The notes under the pieces were generated by a model that was not told the origin of the DNA, did not search any database, and saw nothing but the letters and a program-made list of their open reading frames with translations. From an uncultured Hyphomonadaceae bacterium (GTDB taxonomy: Bacteria > Pseudomonadota > Alphaproteobacteria > Caulobacterales > Hyphomonadaceae): a DNA stretch of 64,000 bases. The position numbers and the translations under genes are program-made. Position 1 is the first letter of the stretch. Each line of letters opens with the position of its first letter. Of the stretch, positions 1 through 8,728 are shown piece by piece. The DNA lies in NCBI GenBank assembly GCA_913057945.1, contig CAJXOF010000007.1, forward strand, positions 154,894 to 218,893, written 5' to 3'.

Positions 1-2115
1 CATCCGGCCAGCCGAGGATGATGGCGTTCACCAGCGTACCCTGCGTGCCGCGACGGAGCACAGCGCCCGTGTCTGCAGCGGTGTCGCCGCTGGCTACGAT
101 CGTGATGTTGGACAGGTCCGGGCTGGAGACCGGCGTCTTGTCGTTCTCACCGTCACGGTTGTCACCCTCGATGCCGCGTGGGTCACCCGAAAGGCCGCCC
201 GTTGCGCTGGTCGCACCTGCGTAGACGATGCCGTACTGCAGCGAACCGGTCCAACCATCCGTCCAGTCAATGCTGTCGTCACCGCACCCCGTTGCGACCA
301 GGTGCTTGGCGCTAACCGCACCCCCGAACCATTCGAAGCAATCGTCGAGGTTGTTGTAGACCTGGACATAATCAACTTCGGTGCCCGATCCGACACCCTG
401 GAAGGCAATGCCGTTCAGTTCGTCCGTATTGGTCAGGCGTGTACCCGCATACTGGACGCGGGTGTAGAAGATCTGACCGGAGTCGTCGTCGGCAGTTGCA
501 CCGCCGAAGAGGCCGGAGGAACCTTCGCCCGATTTCTCACAATCAATCGTCCCACCGATCGCGGTGGTCTCGTTACAGGCGTTGATCGGAGCGCGACCGT
601 TGATGACGACCCCACCCCAAACACCCTTTGTGTCCTGGTCGAGGGCAGCGATAGTACCATCCAGAACCGTTTTGGCGGTGAAGACGACTGGCTGAGCTTC
701 GGTGCCGTTCGACAGGAGGCGAGACCCCCGAGCGATGACGAGGTAGTCGTCATTGCCTTCACCCACGACCGTCACACCCGCGTCAATCGTAAGCGATGCG
801 GCAGCAGAGCCTGCGAGCGGTGCGGACGGATCGGGACCACGGTCAACCCCGACAAAGACCGGACCGACCAGTTCATAGATCAACTCGTCCCCATTGGAGA
901 GGCGCAGGTCTGACGTGATGGAGCTGGAACCGTCAATCTGGCACAACTTCTTCCCGTCAAGTTCGCCATTTTCAGTCGTGCCGGTTGGGCACTCGGCTTC
1001 TTCTTCGTCGAACAGCGTGCCAGCGAGCGCGAAGTTGGCCCAGCTGTCTGCACTGGTTTCGGTCGGACCGAATGCACCGATATAGGTGGTGGTTTCAAAG
1101 AAGCTGTCAGCTGCCAGAACCGTTGACACAGGAACGTTCAGCTCCTGCTGGCCAGGGAAGAAATTCTCGACCAGCGAGTTATTGCCCGTGCGGACGTTCG
1201 CGGAAGCCGCGAAGGTCGGAACACCGTCGGAGTCCGTAGCGAAGTTCTCAGCCGTGTCGAGGAACAGGGATTCGATCACCAGATCGCCGGCCGAGAAGCC
1301 TGTAAAGGTCTGAGGGTTATCGACATCGATGCCGGTTGCATAGCCGGTCACGATACCGTTGACGATGTTGCCCTGTGTCCCACGGCGCAGCAGGATGCCC
1401 TGCTGATTGCCATCGCTGCCGACGAGCGTGAAGTTGGAAACGCTCGGGCTTGAGAATGGCGTTTTATCATTCTCGCCGTCACGGTTATCAGCTTCGATGC
1501 CGCGCGGGTCGTCAGAGGTTGGAACCGTGGAACGGACCGCTGCGAACTGCAGCTTGCCCTGCCAGCCATCGGTCCAGTCCAGCGAGTCGTCGCCAGCGCC
1601 GGTAATGACTACGTGCTTTGCGTTCACCGTGCCACCGAACCATTCGATGCCATCATCCAGATTGTTGTGGATCTGAACGTAGTCGACTTCCGTGCCAGAC
1701 CCGACCCCCTGGAAGGCGATGCCGTTCAACTCGTCCGTATTGGTCAGGCGCGCGCCCGCATACTCGACGATCACATAGTTCAGATTACCGGAATTATCAT
1801 CGGCAGTTGCTCCGCCGAACTGCCCGGACGACCCCTCACCGCTCTTCTCACAGTCAGCGGTGCCGCCGATTGCGGTGGTTTCGCCGCACGCATTGATCGG
1901 TGCGAAACCGTTGATGACCAGGCCGCCCCACTGAGCGTTGGTACCCGCTTCGATCAGGTTGGAACCGGTTTCTTCGTCGTTCATGGCTGCGCGCGCCGTG
2001 AAGCGGATCGGAGCAGCCTCGGTACCCGTCGCAGCGATCGTCGAGCCGCGCGTCACAACGAGATAGTCGTCAGTGGCTGTCGCGGTGCCGCCAGCGGACG
2101 CGCCGAAGAAGCGGA
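1..2115 (-). repeat. Two-copy tandem coding repeat, period about 1.31-1.32 kb
   Basis: Copy A (about 2115-1290) and copy B (about 800-1, truncated by the window edge) align in frame. DDYLV is encoded at 2057-2071 and again at 737-751 (offset 1320). The GGLVINGF / GGVVINGR stretch near 1911-1930 recurs at 600-619 (offset 1311). Nucleotide identity is still obvious in blocks, so the duplication is either not very old or homogenised. Confidence 0.8.
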
Positions 2116-2521
2116 CGCCTTCATTGATCGTCAGCGTGACCGGCGTGCCGGCGTCATCCTTGTTGTCTTCACCGATGAAGACGGGGCCTTGAATCGCGAT
2201 GGTGGTGTTGGCCGGAATTTCGAGGTCGGCCGTGATCGTTGTGCCGCCTGTGGCATCGGAACCGAGGACACATACGTCGACGTCGGAGAAACCATCGGCG
2301 GCCACTGCAGTAAACGTAGCCTCAGCTGTGCCCGTGGGACAGCCGGCCGTCGGGACCAGATCGATGGTCGCTGCAGCCGGTGGCGGCGGTGGTGGTGGTG
2401 GCGGGCTCACCGGCGTTTCGGATGCTCCTGGTGAGGAAATGGTCGTGTCCGAACACGCAGCGAGTGTCAGCACGGCAACGCTCGCCATGGTCGCGAGCTT
2501 CAAGGTCTTCCCGAGTTTCAT
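1..2521 (-). CDS. Duplicated beta-helix-like lipoprotein, 3' end beyond window
   Basis: Open frame of 840 codons read from ATG at 2521 to the left edge with no stop; the C-terminus is missing. A preceding AAAGGGG is a fair ribosome site. The N-terminus is a lipoprotein signal with lipobox LTLAACSD (Cys23), followed by a run of about ten prolines. The body is rich in Gly/Asn/Asp and carries motifs such as NLDDGIEWFGGTVNAKHV and DDSLDWTDGWQGKLQF, which resemble right-handed parallel beta-helix surface proteins of Bacteroidetes and Hyphomonadaceae. The whole module occurs twice, about 437-440 residues apart. It is probably an outer-membrane-anchored surface or periplasmic protein; ligand and role unknown. 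The family resemblance is from memory of motifs; the duplication and lipobox are seen directly. Confidence 0.8.
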   Translation of the reverse strand, partial: MKLGKTLKLATMASVAVLTLAACSDTTISSPGASETPVSPPPPPPPPPAAATIDLVPTAGCPTGTAEATFTAVAADGFSDVDVCVLGSDATGGTTITADLEIPANTTIAIQGPVFIGEDNKDDAGTPVTLTINEGVRFFGASAGGTATATDDYLVVTRGSTIAATGTEAAPIRFTARAAMNDEETGSNLIEAGTNAQWGGLVINGFAPINACGETTAIGGTADCEKSGEGSSGQFGGATADDNSGNLNYVIVEYAGARLTNTDELNGIAFQGVGSGTEVDYVQIHNNLDDGIEWFGGTVNAKHVVITGAGDDSLDWTDGWQGKLQFAAVRSTVPTSDDPRGIEADNRDGENDKTPFSSPSVSNFTLVGSDGNQQGILLRRGTQGNIVNGIVTGYATGIDVDNPQTFTGFSAGDLVIESLFLDTAENFATDSDGVPTFAASANVRTGNNSLVENFFPGQQELNVPVSTVLAADSFFETTTYIGAFGPTETSADSWANFALAGTLFDEEEAECPTGTTENGELDGKKLCQIDGSSSITSDLRLSNGDELIYELVGPVFVGVDRGPDPSAPLAGSAAASLTIDAGVTVVGEGNDDYLVIARGSRLLSNGTEAQPVVFTAKTVLDGTIAALDQDTKGVWGGVVINGRAPINACNETTAIGGTIDCEKSGEGSSGLFGGATADDDSGQIFYTRVQYAGTRLTNTDELNGIAFQGVGSGTEVDYVQVYNNLDDCFEWFGGAVSAKHLVATGCGDDSIDWTDGWTGSLQYGIVYAGATSATGGLSGDPRGIEGDNRDGENDKTPVSSPDLSNITIVASGDTAADTGAVLRRGTQGTLVNAIILGWPD

Positions 2522-2837
2522 TCTTTACCCCTTTGTGGCCCCATTGAAGGACGCCGGTCTCAGCAATAATCCGTTGGATCGGGCCAATGGTGATTCCATG
2601 GCCACCTGCATCCGAGGCGGCTTATCGCAGTGGCCAGCGACGGTTTCCGCACAGTTCCGCAAAGTTTTTATGACGGGGGCAATTACCTTCATGACCGTGC
2701 GGTCCACGGCCCATGAGCGCGCGCTCAGAAACTGAGGTCACCCGGAAAAGGCTCGGCAATCAACTGTCAGGGCGGAACTCCTGAGAAGGAGACCGACCCG
2801 GCTGCCTCAACGCTGTGGAGTCAGGAACATTAAGGGA
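2522..2837. other. Intergenic region upstream of the beta-helix lipoprotein gene
   Basis: About 316 bases between the start of the minus-strand lipoprotein gene and the stop of the next minus-strand gene. No convincing coding frame. It should hold the promoter and leader of the lipoprotein gene. I see no strong -35/-10 pair or terminator hairpin that I would defend. Confidence 0.5.
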
Positions 2838-3698
2838 TCAGGCGTCAGGGTCGCCGGCGAGGACAACCGATACGGGAATCTGGAACAGATCGCCTTCCCG
2901 CGAGAAAAATAACGTCTGGCCATCCGCAGACAGGCCGGGCCCATAGTCTATACCTGCAGAATTCAGGGGCTCTCCCGGATTCCTCGGCGCGCCCCAAGTG
3001 CCATCTTCCTGTCGGCTGGAAATCCAGATGTCGACGATCCCCAGCTTGGGTGCGCGATGCGAGTAGAAGAACAGCGTTCGCCCATCCGCCGTCAGCGCCA
3101 GATGGTCATTCGTACGGAAATCATTGACCTCTTCCAGATCACGCTGCCTGACCCAGTTCCCCTCATCATCCCGGCGGGCGTCGGCCAGATTGTAGCTGCC
3201 GCTCTTGTTCGAAGTGTACACCATCAGGCCGTCTGCCGAGACAACCGCCATGGTTTCGTTCGCGCCGGTGTTCACGTCGCCTGATAGAGGTACGGGTTCG
3301 CCCCATTCACCCCCCTCAAGCGACACTTGCCAGATGTTGAGATCCTTCCGGCCTGGCCATTCAGGCATTTCGGCATCGGAGGCGAACAGCAGCGCGCCAT
3401 CCACGGGATTGAAGCTGGGACCAACCAGAATATTTTTTGATGGGAATTCAAGGCGTGCAGGTTCGCCCCAGGCTTTACCGTCGCGGCGCACCTCATACAG
3501 CCAGGTTTCGTCGCCATTCTCCTTGGCAAAGACGCGGACCTGTCCATCCGGGCTCTCGGTCATGGAGTAGGCGCGGGTGAATTGCGTGGCTGGCTCGGCA
3601 TGCGGAAAGACGGGCCGTGGCGTGTCATCGACGCCGTTGGAGCATCCAGCCAGAACGAAAGCAGCTGCCGAAGCGGCGAGGGAGGTCATCAGTTTCAT
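2838..3698 (-). CDS. WD40-like (PD40) beta-propeller lipoprotein
   Basis: A 286-residue exported lipoprotein: signal peptide with lipobox VLAGCSN (Cys19). The mature part has repeated beta-propeller blades of the PD40/TolB type, visible as SPDGQVRVF, NPVDGALLFASD, SADGLMVYTSN, TADGRTLFFYSH and SADGQTLFFSREGD, each a short D-G turn followed by a hydrophobic strand. Such proteins are periplasmic or outer-membrane scaffolds; no catalytic motif is visible. The ATG lies 6 bases after the stop of the upstream HTH gene, so the two are probably one operon and the regulator may control this protein. Function beyond the fold is unknown. Confidence 0.75.
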   Translation of the reverse strand: MKLMTSLAASAAAFVLAGCSNGVDDTPRPVFPHAEPATQFTRAYSMTESPDGQVRVFAKENGDETWLYEVRRDGKAWGEPARLEFPSKNILVGPSFNPVDGALLFASDAEMPEWPGRKDLNIWQVSLEGGEWGEPVPLSGDVNTGANETMAVVSADGLMVYTSNKSGSYNLADARRDDEGNWVRQRDLEEVNDFRTNDHLALTADGRTLFFYSHRAPKLGIVDIWISSRQEDGTWGAPRNPGEPLNSAGIDYGPGLSADGQTLFFSREGDLFQIPVSVVLAGDPDA

Positions 3699-3704
3699 GG
3701 GATC

Positions 3705-4055
3705 TCAGGTCAGCAAATCTACAGGAACGTCAAGCGCATCAGCCAATCGCTTGGCTGTTTTGAGGCCATAGGACATGCCGCGCTCTATGGCCGAAATATG
3801 GTTGGGGCGAATGCCGCAAAGATCACTCAGATCCTTTTGGGTCATCAGCCGGTACTGGCGGACAACCCGCACCGGGTTTTCACCCTCACGAATCTTCTCG
3901 GTGATTTCGTCGGGAACATTGTGGGTGGCTTCATTTTCGACCGACTGCAGCTGTTGTGTGAGCCCTGCAATTGATTCCTCGAGTTCCACCACCTTTTTCT
4001 CGAGATCCAACACCTTGATTTCCAAGGAGTAAACCAATTCAAAATCACTGGTCAC
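3705..4055 (-). CDS. Small regulator: N-terminal coiled coil plus XRE-type HTH
   Basis: The frame is open further upstream (to 4187), but the best start is GTG at 4055 with AGGGG seven bases ahead, giving 116 residues. The N-terminal half is a heptad-like coiled coil (EIKVLDLEKKVVELEESIAG). The C-terminal half is an XRE/Cro helix-turn-helix (LMTQKDLSDLCGIRPNHISA then IERGMSYGLKTAKRLADALDV). This is the layout of antitoxin-like or Xre regulators that dimerise by a coiled coil. It is followed within 6 bases by the PD40 lipoprotein gene. No toxin partner is evident. Target unknown. Confidence 0.7.
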   Translation of the reverse strand: MTSDFELVYSLEIKVLDLEKKVVELEESIAGLTQQLQSVENEATHNVPDEITEKIREGENPVRVVRQYRLMTQKDLSDLCGIRPNHISAIERGMSYGLKTAKRLADALDVPVDLLT

Positions 4056-4219
4056 AGCATCGCCCCTTTGCAGTTGCCGCAGCGATATGCGGATTTCTGT
4101 ACGGTTTAATGTCGGCAGTGATAAAGTTCTGTGACAGCGGCAACCTACCCGCCCGTCTGCCCACCTTAGCTTAACCGAATCACACACCTTCTGGGATCGG
4201 CCGAAGCAGGGAGCTTGAG

Positions 4220-4519
4220 ATGTCGATCAAATGGATTCGCCGCCGGGCACATATGCGCCGTCTGCCTTCCGGACAGATGGTGGAGGTCGCCTCTTCTTGG
4301 ATGCCGATCGAGCGCAGCAATAGCGGCGGGCCGGAGAAATCCTGTCATTCCGCCTGTCCCGTCTGCGATGCACCGATCCTCAGCCAGCGCATGCCCAATG
4401 GGGGCTGGGTCCATTATGAGCGGCACCGGAATTTCAGCCGTATCAAGCATCCCTGTTTCTATCGCGGTGACGACATGGCGCCAGAGCGCGACACGGAGAC
4501 AGGTGATCTCTTCGCCTGA
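4220..4519 (+). CDS. Small zinc-ribbon-like hypothetical protein
   Basis: 99 residues, ATG preceded by GGGAGCTTGAG. It begins with a basic stretch (IKWIRRRAHMRRLPSGQ) and contains a cysteine/histidine cluster, CHSACPVCDAPI, followed later by H and C residues (HYERHRNF, HPCF), suggesting a structural zinc site. It lies divergent from the HTH regulator and upstream of the E1-like gene. I do not recognise a named family; the coding call rests on the ribosome site, codon pattern and metal-ligand cluster. Confidence 0.5.
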   Translation: MSIKWIRRRAHMRRLPSGQMVEVASSWMPIERSNSGGPEKSCHSACPVCDAPILSQRMPNGGWVHYERHRNFSRIKHPCFYRGDDMAPERDTETGDLFA

Positions 4520-4680
4520 TCGCCATCGAAGCAGGTTTGTTTCAACATTCCGCCGCCAGCCGCACTGACATGCCTTGTGATTGTCATCAGGAGGGATGAT
4601 CTGCCGCCCGGCTGATGGTACGAACCTGTATTCGAATTGCAGTCCGCCGGGCGCAGGCTGCCAGAACAGGGCTTTTCGCA

Positions 4681-7068
4681 ATGACCGACTTTGAGGCACT
4701 GAAATCCATCGAGCAACGCCTGCTCTGGCTGTCCTCCTGGATCGTGCACAATGCCAACCATCTCCGCGAAAAAGAGGAAGGCGACGTGAAAGTCGGCGGC
4801 CACCAGGCCTCTTGCGCCTCGATGGTGTCGATCATGACTGCGCTCTATTTCCACACACTGCGCCCGGAGGACCGGGTTGCGGTGAAGCCGCACGCCTCCC
4901 CTGTATTCCACGCGATGCAATACATGATGGGCAACCAGACGCGCGAGAAGCTCGAGAATTTTCGCGGATATGGCGGCGCGCAATCCTATCCGAGCCGGAC
5001 CAAGGATGTCGACGATGTCGACTTCTCCACAGGTTCAGTTGGCCTCGGCGTTGCCATCACGGCCTTTGCCTCACTGATGCAGGACTATCTCGAAGCCAAA
5101 CCCTGGGCGAGCAATCGCCAGCTTGGCCGCATGATCGCGCTGGTGGGAGATGCCGAACTGGATGAAGGCAATGTCTATGAATGCCTTCAGGAAGGCTGGA
5201 AGCACGACCTGCGCAATACATGGTGGGTGATCGACTATAACCGCCAGAGCCTCGACGGCGTCGTTCATGAGGGTCTCTGGGAAAAGATCGATGCAATCTT
5301 CAAGGCGTTTGGCTGGCGCACAATCGTGCTGCGCCACGGCGTGTTGCAGCGCGCCGCCTTTGAAGAACCCGGCGGCGATGCCCTGAAACAATGGATCCAG
5401 TCCTGTCCGAATGCAGACTATTCCGCCCTCACCTATCAGGGCGGTGCAGCCTGGCGCAAACGCCTGATGGACGATATCGGCGATCAGGGCGAGGTGACGA
5501 CCCTGCTGGACGCGCGCAGCGATGACGAGCTTTCCGCTCTGATGAACAATCTCGGTGGCCAGTGCGTCCAGACGCTTACCGAAGCATTCGACAGGGTCAC
5601 AGACGATCAGCCCACCGTTTTCCTCGCCTATACGATCAAGGGTTGGGGCACACCGCTGGCTGGGCACAAGGACAATCATGCCGGCCTGATGAACCCGTCC
5701 CAGATGGCGGATTTCCAAAAGCGCATGGCCATTCCCAAGGGCAAGGAATGGGAGGCGCTTGCCGGTATCGACGATCCGGACGCCTTGCAGAAACTGATGG
5801 ATGACGCGGCCTTTTTCTCCAGGGGCCGCCGCAGGTTCGAAGCGCCCAGTGTGAAAAGCTCCGGCCCGGTTTTCCTCGATGATCGCAACCAGTCCACACA
5901 GGCCGGCTTCGGGAAGATCCTCGACGCAATTGCCAAGACCGACAGCGAACTCGCTGATCGCATTCTTACCACGTCCCCGGATGTGACGGCCTCGACCAAT
6001 CTCGGTCCGTGGGTTAACCGGCGCAGCCTGTTCGCGCGCGAGGCCAAGGGCGACACGTTCCGGGAACAGCGCATTCCCTCGACGCAGAAATGGCAATTCT
6101 CTCCCGAGGGCCAGCATATCGAACTCGGCATTGCCGAGATGAACCTCTTCCTGATGCTCGGCGCGGCCGGCCTGTCGCACAGCCTGTTCGGCGAACGCAT
6201 CATTCCCATCGGTACGGTCTACGACCCCTTCGTCGCGCGGGGCCTCGATGCCATGAACTATGCCTGCTACCAGGATTCCCGCTTCATTATCGTCGGCACA
6301 CCCTCAGGCGTGACTCTGGCGCCGGAAGGCGGCGCGCACCAGTCCATTGGTGCGCAATTGATCGGCATGAGCCAGGATGGGCTGGTCTCCTTCGAGCCGG
6401 CCTTCCTGGATGAGCTTTCCATCATCATGGACTGGTCGTTCGACTATCTCCAACGCAGCGGCGAGGGCGACCCGGATGAGCGGACCTGGCTGCGCGATGA
6501 GACGGGCGGCTCTGTCTATCTGCGCCTGACCACGCGCTCTATTGACCAACTCGGCCTGAAGGCCCGCGATGATGCGGATTTCCGACGCGGCGTCGTGGAT
6601 GGCGGCTATTGGCTACGGGAACCGGGCCCGAATTGCGAAGTCGTGATCGCCTATCAGGGCTGTGTGGCCCCTGAAGTGATCGAAGCAGCCGGCCGCATCG
6701 GAAATGACCGCCGGGATATTGGCGTGCTGGCCATCACGTCCGCGGACCGGTTGAATTCCGGGTGGACCGCAGCACGGCGTGCCCGCGCAAGGGGCCAGGA
6801 GAACGCCGTCAGCCAGATCGAACGCCTGATCGGCCCGGTCTCGCGCGATGCCACCCTGATCACGGTGACGGATGGCCATCCGGCCACACTCGCATGGATC
6901 GGATCGGTCGTGGGCCATCGGACGGCGCCCTTGGGCGTCGAACATTTCGGCCAGACGGGTACGATCAGCGATCTCTACCGTCACTTCATGATCGACGCCG
7001 ACGCCATTGTGGCAGCGGCCAACCATCTGTCTGCGGGACGTAATATCCGGCTGGCCAAGCAAGTCTGA
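4681..7068 (+). CDS. Pyruvate dehydrogenase E1-like / transketolase-family TPP enzyme
   Basis: 795 residues from ATG 4681; the frame extends 22 codons upstream, but MTDFEALKSIEQRLLWLSSW is the sensible N-terminus. It is a single-chain thiamine-diphosphate enzyme of the homodimeric AceE/MdeB type. The N-terminal TPP domain has HASPVFHAMQYMMG, FRGYGGAQSYPSR and the TPP/Mg motif GDAELDEGN (about residue 155) followed by WWVIDYNRQS. The pyrimidine domain (ELGIAEMNLFLMLGAAG) and a C-terminal domain follow. It probably decarboxylates a 2-oxo acid and feeds a lipoyl E2; no E2 or E3 gene is adjacent. It is somewhat shorter than typical AceE (about 880), so the substrate could be pyruvate, 2-oxobutyrate or another 2-oxo acid. 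Confidence 0.8.
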   Translation: MTDFEALKSIEQRLLWLSSWIVHNANHLREKEEGDVKVGGHQASCASMVSIMTALYFHTLRPEDRVAVKPHASPVFHAMQYMMGNQTREKLENFRGYGGAQSYPSRTKDVDDVDFSTGSVGLGVAITAFASLMQDYLEAKPWASNRQLGRMIALVGDAELDEGNVYECLQEGWKHDLRNTWWVIDYNRQSLDGVVHEGLWEKIDAIFKAFGWRTIVLRHGVLQRAAFEEPGGDALKQWIQSCPNADYSALTYQGGAAWRKRLMDDIGDQGEVTTLLDARSDDELSALMNNLGGQCVQTLTEAFDRVTDDQPTVFLAYTIKGWGTPLAGHKDNHAGLMNPSQMADFQKRMAIPKGKEWEALAGIDDPDALQKLMDDAAFFSRGRRRFEAPSVKSSGPVFLDDRNQSTQAGFGKILDAIAKTDSELADRILTTSPDVTASTNLGPWVNRRSLFAREAKGDTFREQRIPSTQKWQFSPEGQHIELGIAEMNLFLMLGAAGLSHSLFGERIIPIGTVYDPFVARGLDAMNYACYQDSRFIIVGTPSGVTLAPEGGAHQSIGAQLIGMSQDGLVSFEPAFLDELSIIMDWSFDYLQRSGEGDPDERTWLRDETGGSVYLRLTTRSIDQLGLKARDDADFRRGVVDGGYWLREPGPNCEVVIAYQGCVAPEVIEAAGRIGNDRRDIGVLAITSADRLNSGWTAARRARARGQENAVSQIERLIGPVSRDATLITVTDGHPATLAWIGSVVGHRTAPLGVEHFGQTGTISDLYRHFMIDADAIVAAANHLSAGRNIRLAKQV

Positions 7069-7158
7069 CAATCTCCCAATCTCTGTCCCTGCGTGAGGAC
7101 TTGTGAGCTGGGGCATCCCCATGCTGTGGTTGGCTATATGCGAACGCACGGAGACGAC

Positions 7159-7593
7159 ATGGCGATCTGGAAAAACGGCCCCCCTGAACTTGAATCTCTC
7201 AGCCTCCCTCAGACAGGCACGATGGTGGACCATCTTGGCATCACGATCGTGGGTGTGACCGACAATTCCCTTACGGCCCGCATGCCGGTGGACCATCGGA
7301 CCCTTCAGCCACATGGTCGCCTGCATGGCGGGGCGTCGGTCGCCCTGGCCGAGACAGTTGGCTCCATTGCCGCCAACCTCACCCTTGATTCCAAAGAACA
7401 AATTGGCGTTGGCCTTGAGATCAACGCCAACCATGTCCGGCCTGTCAAAGAAGGATTCGTGTTCGGGACAGCCACCCCGGAAGCGCTTGGCCGGACCACC
7501 CAGATCTGGTCAATCCGTATAACGGACGAAACGGATCGCCTCGTCTGCATTTCGCGTTTTACGGTTGCCGTTATTCCGACAAGCAGAGCCTGA
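7159..7593 (+). CDS. PaaI/YdiI-type hotdog-fold acyl-CoA thioesterase
   Basis: 144 residues from ATG 7159 (MAIWKNGPPELESLSL). The hotdog signature HGRLHGGASVALAETVGS, with the catalytic-position Glu in LAE, matches the YdiI/MenI/PaaI thioesterase subfamily, as do GLEINANHVRPVKEG and the C-terminal strands. Length equals the family norm (about 140). It probably hydrolyses an aryl- or acyl-CoA in the cytoplasm. It lies about 90 bases after the E1-like gene on the same strand and could be co-transcribed. The exact acyl group cannot be read from sequence. Confidence 0.85.
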   Translation: MAIWKNGPPELESLSLPQTGTMVDHLGITIVGVTDNSLTARMPVDHRTLQPHGRLHGGASVALAETVGSIAANLTLDSKEQIGVGLEINANHVRPVKEGFVFGTATPEALGRTTQIWSIRITDETDRLVCISRFTVAVIPTSRA

Positions 7594-7660
7594 CCCGGCA
7601 GGCGCTTCATTCTGCCCCCCACACGCAGACCACACGCAGATTTATTCCGCCCAATAGGAA

Positions 7661-7694
7661 AAGCCCCCGAAATCCGCGAGGATTTCAGGGGCTT
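7661..7694. terminator. Bidirectional terminator hairpin
   Basis: AAGCCCCCGAAATCC / GGATTTCAGGGGCTT stem with one mismatch and a GCGA loop. Read on the minus strand it ends in CTTTTCC, so it best serves the AbiE operon; it could also stop the thioesterase transcript. Confidence 0.75.
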
Positions 7695-7720
7695 GTTGGG
7701 TGCGGGAGGGCGCACCCAAC
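7695..7720. terminator. Second hairpin, perfect 10-bp stem
   Basis: GTTGGGTGCG (7695-7704), loop GGAGGG, CGCACCCAAC (7711-7720), immediately abutting the previous hairpin. On the minus strand it comes first after abiEii. No long U-run follows, so it may be an accessory or tandem terminator or an RNA 3'-end structure. Confidence 0.6.
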
Positions 7721-7786
7721 AAAAGAGTAAGCTAGTAATTCCTTTTATTTCAGAGGGTTAGAGGTTTCCCTGCGAGCAACGATCAT

Positions 7787-8728
7787 TCAAAGTTCCGGCA
7801 GGCGCCGGCTGATGCGTGCCAGAATATCGTCAAAGAGTGCAGGCTCCCTGTAGTAAAGCGCTCGTGACTTCGCATAAGCGTCCGCGTACGCCTTTCGCGT
7901 TTCTGCGTCGCTCAACAGAAAGGCTTCGTTCCTGGTGAGGTCCGGTTCATCTGCCTTGCGGAACCTTTTGGCCTTGTGGTCCTTGTACGCGTCTGTTCCG
8001 ATGAACTCTTTCACTGAGGCGTCAGCGAGCAGGCAGTACACGTCATAATAGTGGCGCATGAAATTGACAGGCATGTCGCCGTCCGCCTGCTGCTTTCGGA
8101 ATTTCGTTGAGATGGTCTGGAGCTTTTCGACAAAAGTATAGCCCGGCTCATAGCAAGGCACATCGACCGCGCGGGTGTCGGTCAGGTCTGCAATCCCACT
8201 CTCGACTGCAAGTTCGTAAGCCCAGGACGAAATCGTACATGGCCGGTTCGGCGCCACCTGGTCGAACCCGACTTCGAGCAGGATGCCTGCCTTCAGCCCT
8301 TCTGGCAGTGGATTCACCGACTCATACTTCAATCGAATGCCTGCGCCGCGATAGTGGCGTGTGTCGTCGAACTCTTCGTCGCGGACCACTTCGATAATGC
8401 CAGGAATTTTGATGGCTTCGGCCAGACCGTTGAAGAATTCGAGACGCGCCTTTACCTGCGCAGGCTTGTTGTGGTTTGGGCCATACTGGAGGTCGGTCTC
8501 TGGGTGGATCAGGATGTCGATGTCTTCCGAAAAACGGTCGATGAGGCCGTATCCCTTTGACAGCGAAGTTCCGCCTTTCAGCTCAAACTTATAGTCAAGC
8601 TGCTGCAGTCCCCAGAGGCAGTGCATCAACCAGTAGTCTTTTTCGATGAGGCCCGGATCGATAGTGTTGTTTCGCGCAGCAACAGCGATGAGGTCGGCAA
8701 AATCAGGCAGTGCGTGCAGGAGGGTCAC
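7787..8728 (-). CDS. abiEii: AbiEii/AbiGii-type nucleotidyltransferase toxin
   Basis: 313 residues. The nucleotidyltransferase core reads ELKGGTSLSKGYGLIDRFSEDIDI, i.e. the GGTSLSK motif followed by the S-D-D type metal site of the AbiEii (DUF1814) family. In characterised AbiE systems this protein is the toxin of a type IV toxin-antitoxin pair that gives phage resistance by transferring nucleotides to RNA targets. Its ATG overlaps the stop of the upstream antitoxin gene (ATGA, 8725-8728), implying translational coupling. Tandem terminator hairpins follow. Length agrees with the family (about 300). Confidence 0.85.
   Translation of the reverse strand: MTLLHALPDFADLIAVAARNNTIDPGLIEKDYWLMHCLWGLQQLDYKFELKGGTSLSKGYGLIDRFSEDIDILIHPETDLQYGPNHNKPAQVKARLEFFNGLAEAIKIPGIIEVVRDEEFDDTRHYRGAGIRLKYESVNPLPEGLKAGILLEVGFDQVAPNRPCTISSWAYELAVESGIADLTDTRAVDVPCYEPGYTFVEKLQTISTKFRKQQADGDMPVNFMRHYYDVYCLLADASVKEFIGTDAYKDHKAKRFRKADEPDLTRNEAFLLSDAETRKAYADAYAKSRALYYREPALFDDILARISRRLPEL

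Noticed and set aside
2640..2710. Two GTCAT elements on the minus strand upstream of the beta-helix lipoprotein, reminiscent of a Pho box
   Set aside because: Their spacing is about 22 bases and the middle half-site is absent; a Pho box needs 11-base spacing.
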